Shown: positions 1-6,669 of the stretch, piece by piece
Position numbering within the stretch: position 1 is the stretch's first letter
Layout: each line of letters begins with the position of its first letter
Source: Bacilli bacterium
GTDB lineage: Bacteria; Bacillota_I; Bacilli_A; ML615J-28; CAG-698
Reading direction: 5' to 3'
DNA length: 12,234 nucleotides
Assembly: GCA_028691715.1 (NCBI GenBank)
Contig: JAQUYR010000034.1
Span: forward strand, 1 to 12,234
Program-made: the position numbers and the translations under genes
Notes under the pieces: generated by a model
The model's database searches: none
What the model was told of the DNA's origin: nothing
The model's input: the letters and a program-made list of their open reading frames with translations, nothing else

Positions 1-239
1 GAGGAACTGGTATTCCTGATGATATGATTAAGAATGCTATTAGCCGTGGTACTTGTAAAATAAATGTTAATACTGAATGTCAATTGGCTTTTGCTCGTGA
101 ATTGAGAAAATTATTAGCTAATCCTGATTTTAAAGAATATGACCCAAGAAAGATCTTAGGACCAGCTGCCAAGGGAATCGCAGCAGCAGTTAAAGAAAAG
201 ATAACTGTTTTTGGTTCAGCAGGGAAAGCTGTTAAGTAA
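1..239 (+). CDS. fba: Fructose-bisphosphate aldolase, class II (C-terminal part)
   Basis: This is the last ~79 residues of a zinc-dependent class II aldolase, cut by the window edge. The open frame runs from base 3 with no start of its own, so the ATG at 24 is internal. The family cleaves fructose-1,6-bisphosphate to dihydroxyacetone phosphate and glyceraldehyde-3-phosphate in cytosolic glycolysis. The tail shows the typical C-terminal signatures: GTGIP followed by an (A)ISRGT-KINVNTE segment (phosphate/substrate-binding loop region), then YDPRKILGPA and a final alpha helix ending FGSAGKA. This matches the tail of the bacterial FbaA type closely. The zinc ligands lie upstream, outside the window. 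An intrinsic terminator follows directly, so this is the last gene of its transcript. Confidence 0.93.
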   Translation, partial: GTGIPDDMIKNAISRGTCKINVNTECQLAFARELRKLLANPDFKEYDPRKILGPAAKGIAAAVKEKITVFGSAGKAVK

Positions 240-244
240 TAAAT

Positions 245-272
245 AAATGGTAGAGTCTCTACCATTTTTTAT
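245..272 (+). terminator. Intrinsic terminator after fba
   Basis: A 10-bp perfect stem, AAATGGTAGA (245-254) with TCTACCATTT (258-267), has a 3-nt loop and runs into six T residues. It begins 6 bases after the aldolase stop codon. Confidence 0.85.
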
Positions 273-335
273 TAAAAAAATAGTATAAAATTCAGTTAAA
301 AGCCTTTATAACATTATTTAAAAGGTGTATAATAC

Positions 336-344
336 TGGTATAAT
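336..344 (+). promoter_or_regulatory. Extended -10 promoter for the zinc-ribbon/thioredoxin lipoprotein pair
   Basis: TGGTATAAT is an exact extended -10 (TGn-TATAAT). A second TATAAT lies at 328-333. The -35 region about 17 bases upstream is poor, as is common for extended -10 promoters. It predicts transcription from about 351, which rules out a GTG start at 325 and supports a start at 364/367. Confidence 0.6.
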
Positions 345-366
345 AAAAAAGTTGGTGGTATTCTTG

Positions 367-939
367 TTGGTTTGTTTAAATTGTAAAACAGAGTTTGAAA
401 GTGGAAAACACTGCCCTAACTGTAAAAGTATGGACATTGCTAATTTTACGAAAAAGAGGATTATATATAAAGATAATAGCTACACCAGAAGAGAATGGTA
501 CATAAATTTATCATCTTATGTAAAATTTTCAAAGGATGGAATAATTTTAAAGAAAACAAGAGATTATATTGATTACAGCTATTTGCATCAAATATTTGAA
601 GAGAACTGTAAAAAGTACACATTTTTGGGGCTTATTTTGCCTTCTATTGTCTTTTTTGTTTTGGCGCTTACAAATTTATTAGCGGGTTTATTAATGAGGG
701 AGACGGAATATTTTGTTATAGATGGCACATTACAAAACATTGAAGTTTTTTTGTATTTTATATCTGGACTATACTTTGTTTTTTTTCTGACGATTTCATA
801 TCTATGGATAATAAAAAAACAGAAATGTTATATAGCAATGTCAAAAGGTCAAATAAGATATATTCATATCACCAAAGAAAAATATTTAAACATGATTTCA
901 ATATTCAACGATTTTGAGAGTAAAAGTAAAAAGGAGTAA
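367..939 (+). CDS. Zinc-ribbon, two-TM membrane protein of unknown function
   Basis: I do not recognise the family. With a TTG start at 367 (or 364) it is about 190 residues. The frame stays open back to a GTG at 325, but a probable -10 sits in that stretch, and GGTGG at 354-358 is a fair ribosome site for 364/367. The N-terminus is a four-cysteine zinc ribbon, C-x2-C-x9-C-x2-C (CLNC...CPNC), of the kind that opens many small Firmicutes membrane proteins. A soluble basic stretch (about residues 25-85) follows, then two hydrophobic helices near residues 86-112 and 128-152, and a charged lysine-rich tail. The stop is 3 bases before the next gene, so the two are co-transcribed and probably co-translated. 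The ribbon is expected to be cytoplasmic; its partner is unknown. The call as a real gene is firm, the exact start is not. Confidence 0.72.
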   Translation: MVCLNCKTEFESGKHCPNCKSMDIANFTKKRIIYKDNSYTRREWYINLSSYVKFSKDGIILKKTRDYIDYSYLHQIFEENCKKYTFLGLILPSIVFFVLALTNLLAGLLMRETEYFVIDGTLQNIEVFLYFISGLYFVFFLTISYLWIIKKQKCYIAMSKGQIRYIHITKEKYLNMISIFNDFESKSKKE

Positions 940-942
940 AAA

Positions 943-1422
943 ATGAAAAAAGTAATATTGTTAGTCTTAGTTCTGGTTGGTCTATTCACTTTAAGTGGAT
1001 GTAAATACGAATCAGATATGGATGTAGTAAAGAATTTAGTTCAACAACAGATATTTGAACAAAAAGAAGAAAAATATTTTATCTTTTTCTATTTAGATGG
1101 ATGTACTGGTTGCGAAGAAACAAAACCTTCAGTTATGAATTACTATAATTTAGTAAAAAATGATGCCAGTAAAAGAAAAATTTACGGAGTAAATTTAAGT
1201 AACCCAAAAAATAATCCAATGTATGTGAAAAACCCTCTGGATATTGGTCAGGGGACAGATGGAGCATTTTATGTCAATGGTGTTACCAATTGGGAAGATT
1301 TGAATATTGGTTCAACACCATCATTGATATCAATTTATATAAAAGATGGAGTAAAAACTGCCAAGTATGTGGCTCAAGGTAAAGATGCAATTATCACAGC
1401 TTTGGAAGAACAATTAAGATAA
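943..1422 (+). CDS. Thioredoxin-fold lipoprotein (single domain)
   Basis: This is a 159-residue exported lipoprotein: a Lys-rich start, a hydrophobic h-region and lipobox LSGC with Cys20 as the predicted lipidation site. After a short helix-like linker comes a thioredoxin-type strand (YFIFFYLDGC) leading to the redox motif C54-T-G-C57, with a proline five residues after the second Cys (P62), as in thioredoxin. STPS with Pro126 fits the cis-proline before the last beta strands. The Trp before the CxxC of classical thioredoxin is replaced by Gly. A thiol-disulfide exchange role outside the membrane is inferred. Ribosome site AAGGAG at 931-936 lies inside the end of the upstream gene, spacing 6. 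It is a clear relative of the two thioredoxin domains encoded convergently next door. Confidence 0.82.
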   Translation: MKKVILLVLVLVGLFTLSGCKYESDMDVVKNLVQQQIFEQKEEKYFIFFYLDGCTGCEETKPSVMNYYNLVKNDASKRKIYGVNLSNPKNNPMYVKNPLDIGQGTDGAFYVNGVTNWEDLNIGSTPSLISIYIKDGVKTAKYVAQGKDAIITALEEQLR

Positions 1423-1423
1423 A

Positions 1424-1465
1424 AAAAGGGTTATAGACATGGTTACCATATCTATAACTCTTTTT
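1424..1465. terminator. Bidirectional intrinsic terminator between convergent genes
   Basis: GGGTTATAGA (1428-1437) pairs with TCTATAACTC (1451-1460), and an inner ATGG/CCAT extends the stem. An A-run (1421-1427) lies on the left and a T-run (1461-1465) on the right, so the hairpin carries a U tract on both strands. It serves the plus-strand lipoprotein and the minus-strand lipoprotein, whose stop codon lies in the T-run. Confidence 0.85.
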
Positions 1466-2765
1466 ATTTCATTAAATCTTCAAATATTGTCAGAATATTT
1501 GTCTCAGCAGTTAGATTGTATGCTGCGGTCACGACTCCGTTTTTTATCAGGAGAACTCGAGGAACACTGGTAATCGATAAATCTTCAACCTGGGAAACAC
1601 CAATAGTATTTTCTTCACCACTGGTATTGAAACTAGAATTCATACTTCTATGAACAGCATATATTGGAGTGGCTTCAGTCAGTTTGCAATAATTGTTATA
1701 TTTTATCAGCGTAGGCTTAACAGAATTACATCCAGGACATCCAGTCTTTAAGAAAAACACATAATAGACTTCATCGGTAATGTCAAAGACATTATCTTTA
1801 AGAATATAATTAAATGATCCCTTAATATTTACTTCAACTTCTTTTGATTGATTCTCTTCATTATATATTACTAAGGAATAGGTTCCAGGAAGATAAGTAC
1901 TAAAGAAATCAGCAGCGAAAGTAAAATATGTTGAACCTTCTGAGTAATGAGAACCGGCGTTGTAAGAGTTATCAACATCCAGTCCCTTAACAGAGAATTT
2001 TGTTGGCACAAAATTTATTTCAACAGAAAAACCTTTGGGGTCTTCAATAACAAAATCTTTAATTTCAACATTTTTGATTCTGGTAATCTCTGTGTTGAAG
2101 AAATCAGCAACTGGAGCAGCTCCAGTATAATATGAAGTAATGACATTATTCTCAACAACCATTAGTGTTGGTGTATATATTTTAGCATCACTGATAAATG
2201 AAGCGTAATCACTAATACCAGTTAAATCTTCGTTTTCGCCTTCAGAAGGGACATAACTGCTAGCACTGCCATCAATAACATATAGATTATTGATAAAAGG
2301 TGAGTCATGGGATAATAAAAAATCATTAAAAACATAAGAGTCAGGTTTTAGTGTTTCGCAGCCACTGCAGCCGTCTTTGGTTATTAATACAAAGAATTTT
2401 TCCTCATCGATTTCAAAGACATCTTCTTTTGTAATATAATTAAAATTCTTGTTATATCCCTTAATGGTGATAGAATAGGTGTTTATATTATCTAAATCAG
2501 CAACTTTAATTGTATATTCGCCTGAATAGAAATTTAAAAAGAAATTAGCAGGAAATATTAGTTTTCCTGATGAGGTAAGACCACTCAAATCTGTCCATTC
2601 CTGAGAAAAGTCATCACCAGTTATTATCATATAGTTAGCAGAACCTTTATACTCAATAGAAATAGTAGTAGGGGAGTCTTTGTCATAGGTCAAAGCCTCA
2701 ACTTTTTTACAACCGGATAAAGTAATAATTAAAAGAACTATTAAAACAAATATATATTTTTTCAT
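1464..2765 (-). CDS. Lipoprotein with two tandem [beta-domain + thioredoxin] modules
   Basis: This is a 433-residue predicted lipoprotein: lipobox LSGC, lipidated Cys19. It contains two copies of the same module. Module 1 (about 25-229) has a beta-rich, Ig-like stretch and then a thioredoxin domain with C133-S-G-C136 and cis-Pro candidate P199 (YTPT). Module 2 (about 235-433) repeats this with C343-P-G-C346 and P402 (SVPR). Matching landmarks are FPANFF/FAADFF, a GEYTIKV/GTYSLVI strand, a shared TIKG/NIKG, FNYI.K..VF.I, and a Pro five residues after each CxxC. The two CxxC motifs lie 210 residues apart. The role inferred is extracytoplasmic thiol-disulfide exchange with a surface partner; the substrate is unknown. 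Ribosome site GAGGAG (2771-2776, minus strand) is well placed. It starts 19 bases after ridA and shares its transcript. Confidence 0.85.
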   Translation of the reverse strand: MKKYIFVLIVLLIITLSGCKKVEALTYDKDSPTTISIEYKGSANYMIITGDDFSQEWTDLSGLTSSGKLIFPANFFLNFYSGEYTIKVADLDNINTYSITIKGYNKNFNYITKEDVFEIDEEKFFVLITKDGCSGCETLKPDSYVFNDFLLSHDSPFINNLYVIDGSASSYVPSEGENEDLTGISDYASFISDAKIYTPTLMVVENNVITSYYTGAAPVADFFNTEITRIKNVEIKDFVIEDPKGFSVEINFVPTKFSVKGLDVDNSYNAGSHYSEGSTYFTFAADFFSTYLPGTYSLVIYNEENQSKEVEVNIKGSFNYILKDNVFDITDEVYYVFFLKTGCPGCNSVKPTLIKYNNYCKLTEATPIYAVHRSMNSSFNTSGEENTIGVSQVEDLSITSVPRVLLIKNGVVTAAYNLTAETNILTIFEDLMK

Positions 2766-2784
2766 ACAATCTCCTCAATTTTTA

Positions 2785-3159
2785 TTATAATATTTTTGCA
2801 ATGAATTCTATTTCAATTAAAGAATTCTTTGGTAGACAAGAGACCTCAATAGTGGATCTTGCTGGCCTGTGTTCACCAAAAAAATCTCCATATATCTCAT
2901 TAACTATATTAAAAGTTTTGATATCTGATAAAAAAATTGTGGTCTTTATGACATTATTTTTATCACAACCAGCAGCGCTTAATATGGCTAGAATGTTTTG
3001 TAAAACCTGTTTGGTTTGTTCTGTAATCCCATCTTTCATAGTATTAGTTTTTGGATCGATAGGAAGTTGCCCAGATGAAAAAATCAGATTATCGACTTTA
3101 ATAGCTTGCGAGTATGGGCCGATAGCTTCTGGGGCAAAAGAGGTATTAATAATTTTCAT
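2785..3159 (-). CDS. ridA: RidA family enamine/imine deaminase
   Basis: At 124 residues this has the normal length for the RidA/YjgF/YER057c/UK114 family. These trimeric cytosolic proteins hydrolyse reactive 2-aminoacrylate and other imine intermediates released by PLP enzymes. Family landmarks are present: GPYSQA near residue 14-19, SGQLPIDP near 30-37, the helix ending in a VIKTTIFLSD strand, and HRPARSTIEV, whose Arg in PARS is the substrate-carboxylate-binding arginine. The usual RSCVEV is RSTIEV here, so the cysteine of many homologues is absent, as in a good part of the family. The start has the ribosome site AAGGAGA, spacing about 7. It is the first gene of a two-gene minus-strand unit with the double-thioredoxin lipoprotein; no functional link to it is evident. 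Confidence 0.92.
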   Translation of the reverse strand: MKIINTSFAPEAIGPYSQAIKVDNLIFSSGQLPIDPKTNTMKDGITEQTKQVLQNILAILSAAGCDKNNVIKTTIFLSDIKTFNIVNEIYGDFFGEHRPARSTIEVSCLPKNSLIEIEFIAKIL

Positions 3160-3188
3160 AGTTGTTCTCCTTATTTAATGCGATTATA

Positions 3189-3197
3189 ATTATAACA
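3189..3197 (-). promoter_or_regulatory. Extended -10 promoter for ridA operon
   Basis: The minus strand reads TGTTATAAT, an exact extended -10, about 30 bases before the ridA start, with a weak T-rich -35 region. It lies back to back with the plus-strand promoter at 3257-3285. Confidence 0.6.
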
Positions 3198-3256
3198 TAT
3201 ATAACAAAAAAACGTATATTTTTTGCAAAAAAAGAATAAAAAGTTAAAACTTATTC

Positions 3257-3285
3257 TTAACAATTAAATATAGTTATGTTATAAT
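3257..3285 (+). promoter_or_regulatory. Promoter for the Ig-like repeat lipoprotein
   Basis: TTAACA (3257-3262), a 17-base spacer ending in TGT, and TATAAT (3280-3285) form a near-consensus housekeeping promoter with an extended -10. The predicted transcript start is about 3292, giving a leader of about 73 nt. Confidence 0.8.
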
Positions 3286-3296
3286 ACTAATTGTCA

Positions 3297-3368
3297 ATGA
3301 AGAAACTAACAATCTTTACTTATACGAAAGGAGAAAGCTCAAATACGTTTGAGCTAAGAAATCAATGA
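3297..3368 (+). CDS. Possible 23-codon upstream ORF overlapping the lipoprotein start
   Basis: ATG at 3297 opens 23 codons (beginning MKKLTIFTYTKG) and ends in TGA at 3366-3368, which overlaps the next gene's ATG (3365-3367) as ATGA, a classic coupling overlap. The ATG lies only about 5 bases after the predicted transcript start, so it would be close to leaderless, with no Shine-Dalgarno site of its own. The AAGGAG at 3328-3333 lies inside it. It may be a translated coupling leader or chance; the alternative is the folded-spacer explanation given for the hairpin at 3336-3355. Confidence 0.3.
   Translation: MKKLTIFTYTKGESSNTFELRNQ
3328..3364 (+). promoter_or_regulatory. Shine-Dalgarno site separated from its start codon by a hairpin
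   Basis: AAGGAG (3328-3333) is the only good ribosome site near the ATG at 3365 but is 31 bases away. Between them is a perfect 8-bp hairpin, AGCTCAAA (3336-3343), loop TACG, TTTGAGCT (3348-3355). When folded, the effective spacing is about 11 bases, which is functional. This may be a folded-spacer initiation site or a structure-controlled one. Confidence 0.6.
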
Positions 3369-4711
3369 AGAAAAAAATTTGCTTTTTGTTAATACTACTA
3401 GCGGCAACTCTTACAGGGTGTGCTAGCACTAAAACTCAAGATGTTTTTAGATTTGAAGCCCATGAAGTCAACCTCATAGTAGGTGAAGAAATGAACTTGA
3501 AGATCATTTTTGGTAGTGTTAATAAAAATGAAGAGATAGTTTATGTTATAGGTGATTCAGATTTAATTAAGTATGAAGATGAAAAATTAACAGCTCTGGC
3601 TGTAGGAACAACAAAGCTAACCGCTTATGTTAAAGATTCACCATTAACAAGAGCAAGTGTCAATATAACTATAAGCAATAAAACATTATCTTCTTTAAAG
3701 ATAAATGGAGTTGATACCTTACTAATTGGGGAAACAAAGGTTTTTACAACAGAAGTAACTCCAAGTGATATCTCTAGCAATGTGACTTGGAAGTCATCAA
3801 ATGTTAAGGTAGCTACTGTTGATGCCTCTGGTAAAGTATCTGCGATTAAAGCTGGTAATGTTGTGATCAGTGCAACTTCGAAATATGATTCAACAATAGT
3901 TGCTAAAAAAGCTCTAGAAGTTAAATATCATGATGCTACTAGTATTGATATTACTATAGTGTCTGGGGGAATAAATCTAACAATTGGAGCAACAGCTCAA
4001 CTAAAAGCCACAGTTTCTCCAATATTAGCTAATCCTGAATATACTTGGGCAACAAGCGATGCAAAGATTGTAACAATTGATGAAACAGGAAAAATCACAG
4101 CTGTTGCTGCTGGCTCAGCAAAAATAGTAGCAACAAGTGCTGATAATTTAGTTCAAAAAGAGATAGATATCACTGTTGTCTGGGCTGATGCCACTAAGAT
4201 AACGGTTAATAGTGTTACTACTGATATATATGTTAATGACACTTTCAAAGTCGAAGCAACTGTTGAACCAGCAAATGCTAATCCTGATTTTATCATCAGT
4301 GTTGATAAAGAAGATTTAGTACAAATTAACAATGATGTTATTACATTTGTAGCAGCGGGTACTGTTGAAGTCACAGTTAAATCAGCTGATGGAAAAGTTG
4401 AACAAAAAATGTCAATAGTGATCAATCCAATTCCTGATCCTACAGGAATAGAACTAAAAACTGAAGACGGAGAAACAACTTATGATGAAAAGCAAAGCAA
4501 TATCGCTCTAGTCATAACAATTTCCCCAGAACATGCTTTACAGGAATATGACATTACTACTAGTGATGAAACAGTAGCAACAGTTACTGCTAAAGGAAAT
4601 GGGTATGTTTTAAACACAAAGAATCCAGGAACAGTAACAATAACTGTGACTTCAAAGGTAAATCCTACACTTAATGCAAGCATAGTTATTACAGTTAATG
4701 CCATTGAATAA
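3365..4711 (+). CDS. Surface lipoprotein with bacterial Ig-like (Big_2) repeats
   Basis: This is a 448-residue lipoprotein with lipobox LTGC (Cys19). The mature part is built of about five Ig-like domains of 75-90 residues. The central two are the clearest Big_2 type: an I.(I/V)...LLIGET/LTIGAT start, TV(T/S)P, a W(K/A)(S/T)S(N/D) strand, VATVD.SGKVSAIKAG / IVTIDETGKITAVAAG, and a final (V/I).ATS strand. The first repeat (about 30-112) and the last two (about 275-448) are more divergent. There is no catalytic domain, sortase signal or transmembrane anchor beyond the lipid. The family is found on cell surfaces of low-GC Gram-positives as adhesins or spacer stalks; the role here is unknown. It is monocistronic: own promoter at 3257 and own terminator. 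Confidence 0.88.
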   Translation: MKKKICFLLILLAATLTGCASTKTQDVFRFEAHEVNLIVGEEMNLKIIFGSVNKNEEIVYVIGDSDLIKYEDEKLTALAVGTTKLTAYVKDSPLTRASVNITISNKTLSSLKINGVDTLLIGETKVFTTEVTPSDISSNVTWKSSNVKVATVDASGKVSAIKAGNVVISATSKYDSTIVAKKALEVKYHDATSIDITIVSGGINLTIGATAQLKATVSPILANPEYTWATSDAKIVTIDETGKITAVAAGSAKIVATSADNLVQKEIDITVVWADATKITVNSVTTDIYVNDTFKVEATVEPANANPDFIISVDKEDLVQINNDVITFVAAGTVEVTVKSADGKVEQKMSIVINPIPDPTGIELKTEDGETTYDEKQSNIALVITISPEHALQEYDITTSDETVATVTAKGNGYVLNTKNPGTVTITVTSKVNPTLNASIVITVNAIE

Positions 4712-4716
4712 GAATA

Positions 4717-4745
4717 AAACGCCAGAAAATCTCTGGTGTTTTTTA
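4717..4745 (+). terminator. Intrinsic terminator after Big_2 lipoprotein
   Basis: ACGCCAGA (4719-4726) pairs with TCTGGTGT (4732-4739), with one G-U pair and a 5-nt loop, and is followed by a T-run. Flanking A residues can extend the stem. Confidence 0.85.
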
Positions 4746-4758
4746 TTGTTTTACAATC

Positions 4759-4787
4759 TTGTATTTATTCAATGAAAGTGATAAAAT
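4759..4787 (+). promoter_or_regulatory. Promoter for the mnmG-rsmG-parA-mscS-DUF951 run
   Basis: TTGTAT (4759-4764), a 17-base spacer ending in TGA, and TAAAAT (4782-4787) make an extended -10 promoter. The TTG that could be read as an upstream start for mnmG is in fact the -35 box. Transcription would begin near 4794. Confidence 0.6.
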
Positions 4788-4803
4788 AATAATGGTGAAA
4801 AAT

Positions 4804-6669
4804 ATGTATGATATAATAGTAATTGGTGGTGGACATGCAGGGGTTGAAGCAGCTCTTGCCTGTGCCAGATTAAATAATAAAACATTAATGATAGTAGGTA
4901 GCAAAAAGAGAATTGCTAATATGCCATGTAATCCTTCTATTGGTGGTCCAGCAAAGGGAATAATCGTTCGTGAAATCGATGCTCTTGGTGGACAAATGGC
5001 AATCACTACTGACAAAACTTTACTACAGTTAAAGATGCTAAATGTTTCTAAAGGACCAGCTGTAAGAGCATTAAGAGCGCAATCAGATAAAGTTCAATAT
5101 CCGAAATACATGCAACAAGTTGTTTCTGAACAACCCAATCTGGAAGTTAGAGAAATTTATGTTGAAAAGATAATTGTTGAAGATAATCTAGTAGTCGGTG
5201 TTGGTCTAGAAAATGGTGAAGAAATACTGTCTAAAGCTGTAATTATTGCGAGCGGAACTTATCTGGCTTCTCGGGTTTTAGTTGGTCATGAATTTTGGCA
5301 GAGTGGACCGGATAATGAAAGAACAACAACAAAATTATCAGAATGTTTAAAGGAGATAGGATTTCATCTAATAAGGTTAAAAACAGGAACACCTCCTCGT
5401 ATAAAGAAAAACACTATCGATTTTTCAAAGACGATTGAGCAACCTGGAGATAACATTCCATATAGGTTTAGTGAGACAACAGATTATAGTGAGATATTAC
5501 CTATTGAAAAACAAGAAAAATGTTATTTAACATATACAACTTTAAAAACACATAAGATAATTCAAGATAATCTAGAATTATCGAGCATGTATGGTGGTGT
5601 GATTGAAGGTGTTGGTCCAAGGTATTGTCCTTCTATTGAATCGAAGGTTGTAAGGTTTTCTGATAAGGATAGGCATCAAATATTTTTAGAGCCTGAAAGT
5701 CAGGAAATAGATGAAATATATGTTCAAGGTTTTTCAACAAGCTTTCCTCATGAAATTCAAACTGAAATGATTCATTCAATTCCAGGATTAGAAAATGCTG
5801 AGATAGCTAAGTATGCTTATGCTATTGAATATGATGCTATTGATCCCCTGGAATTAAAAGCAAATTTGGAAACAAAGAAGATTGAAAACTTGTTTTTTGC
5901 TGGGCAAGTGAATGGAACCAGTGGCTATGAAGAAGCTGCAGGTCAAGGATTAATGGCTGGAATTAATGCTAGTCTTAAATTACAACATAAAGAGCCATTT
6001 ATTTTAAGAAGAGATGAGGCTTATATTGGTGTTTTAATCGACGATATCATTACCAAGGGTGTCGAGGATCCTTATCGCTTATTGACTTCAAGAGCAGAAT
6101 TCAGATTACTCCTTCGTCATGACAATGCTGAGGATAGGTTGATTAAGTATGGATACGAAATCGGCTTAATCAGCGAAGAAAGATATCAAAAATTCTTAGA
6201 AAAACATCAAAAAATAAATGAATTAAAAGAAGTATTAGATGAGATCAGAATAAACCCTAAAAATGAAATAAACGAATATTTATTGAAAGAGAATAAAACC
6301 ATCATTAATGAAAAAGTCAGCGGAAGTGAATTCTTGAAGCGACCAGAGATAGACTTTAATGATTTGGAGTATGCCATAAAAAAGCCACTCCCATATGCTA
6401 ATGATATAAAAGAACAAGTTTTAATTGAAATAAAGTATTCTGGATACATTAATAAAGCATATAAGGATGCTAAGAAACTAGCAGTGATGGAAACAAGGAA
6501 GATTCCTGAGAATATTGATTATGAGAAAATAACCAATATAGCTTTAGAGGCAAAAGAAAAGTTGGAAAGGGTCAGACCAGCAACTATTGCCCAGGCATCA
6601 AGAATTAGTGGAGTAAATCCGAGTGATATTACAATGATTCTAATTTATCTTGAGGCTCACCATGAATAG
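4804..6669 (+). CDS. mnmG: tRNA uridine-5-carboxymethylaminomethyl modification enzyme MnmG (GidA)
   Basis: This is the FAD-dependent partner of MnmE. Together they install the cmnm5 group on U34 of tRNAs reading split codon boxes, using methylene-tetrahydrofolate and glycine or ammonium. With ATG at 4804 the protein is 621 residues, normal for MnmG (about 620-630). It starts directly at the FAD-binding strand YDIIVIGGGHAGVEAA (Rossmann GGGHAG at 8-13), then the conserved NPSIGGPAKG loop near residue 41-50, GTYLASRVLVG, RLKTGTPPRI, the GYEEAAGQGLMAG FAD/C-terminal signature and the SRAEFRLLLRHDNA segment. The C-terminal MnmE/tRNA-binding helical domain ends in QASRISGVNPSDI. The open frame extends to TTG 4759 and ATG 4792, but a promoter occupies that stretch. 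GGTGA at 4794-4798 is the ribosome site for 4804. mnmE is not adjacent. Confidence 0.96.
   Translation: MYDIIVIGGGHAGVEAALACARLNNKTLMIVGSKKRIANMPCNPSIGGPAKGIIVREIDALGGQMAITTDKTLLQLKMLNVSKGPAVRALRAQSDKVQYPKYMQQVVSEQPNLEVREIYVEKIIVEDNLVVGVGLENGEEILSKAVIIASGTYLASRVLVGHEFWQSGPDNERTTTKLSECLKEIGFHLIRLKTGTPPRIKKNTIDFSKTIEQPGDNIPYRFSETTDYSEILPIEKQEKCYLTYTTLKTHKIIQDNLELSSMYGGVIEGVGPRYCPSIESKVVRFSDKDRHQIFLEPESQEIDEIYVQGFSTSFPHEIQTEMIHSIPGLENAEIAKYAYAIEYDAIDPLELKANLETKKIENLFFAGQVNGTSGYEEAAGQGLMAGINASLKLQHKEPFILRRDEAYIGVLIDDIITKGVEDPYRLLTSRAEFRLLLRHDNAEDRLIKYGYEIGLISEERYQKFLEKHQKINELKEVLDEIRINPKNEINEYLLKENKTIINEKVSGSEFLKRPEIDFNDLEYAIKKPLPYANDIKEQVLIEIKYSGYINKAYKDAKKLAVMETRKIPENIDYEKITNIALEAKEKLERVRPATIAQASRISGVNPSDITMILIYLEAHHE

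Noticed and set aside
2801..3178. Plus-strand ORF of 125 codons opposite ridA
   Set aside because: It is an antisense shadow of ridA, a clear family member with ribosome site and promoter on the minus strand.
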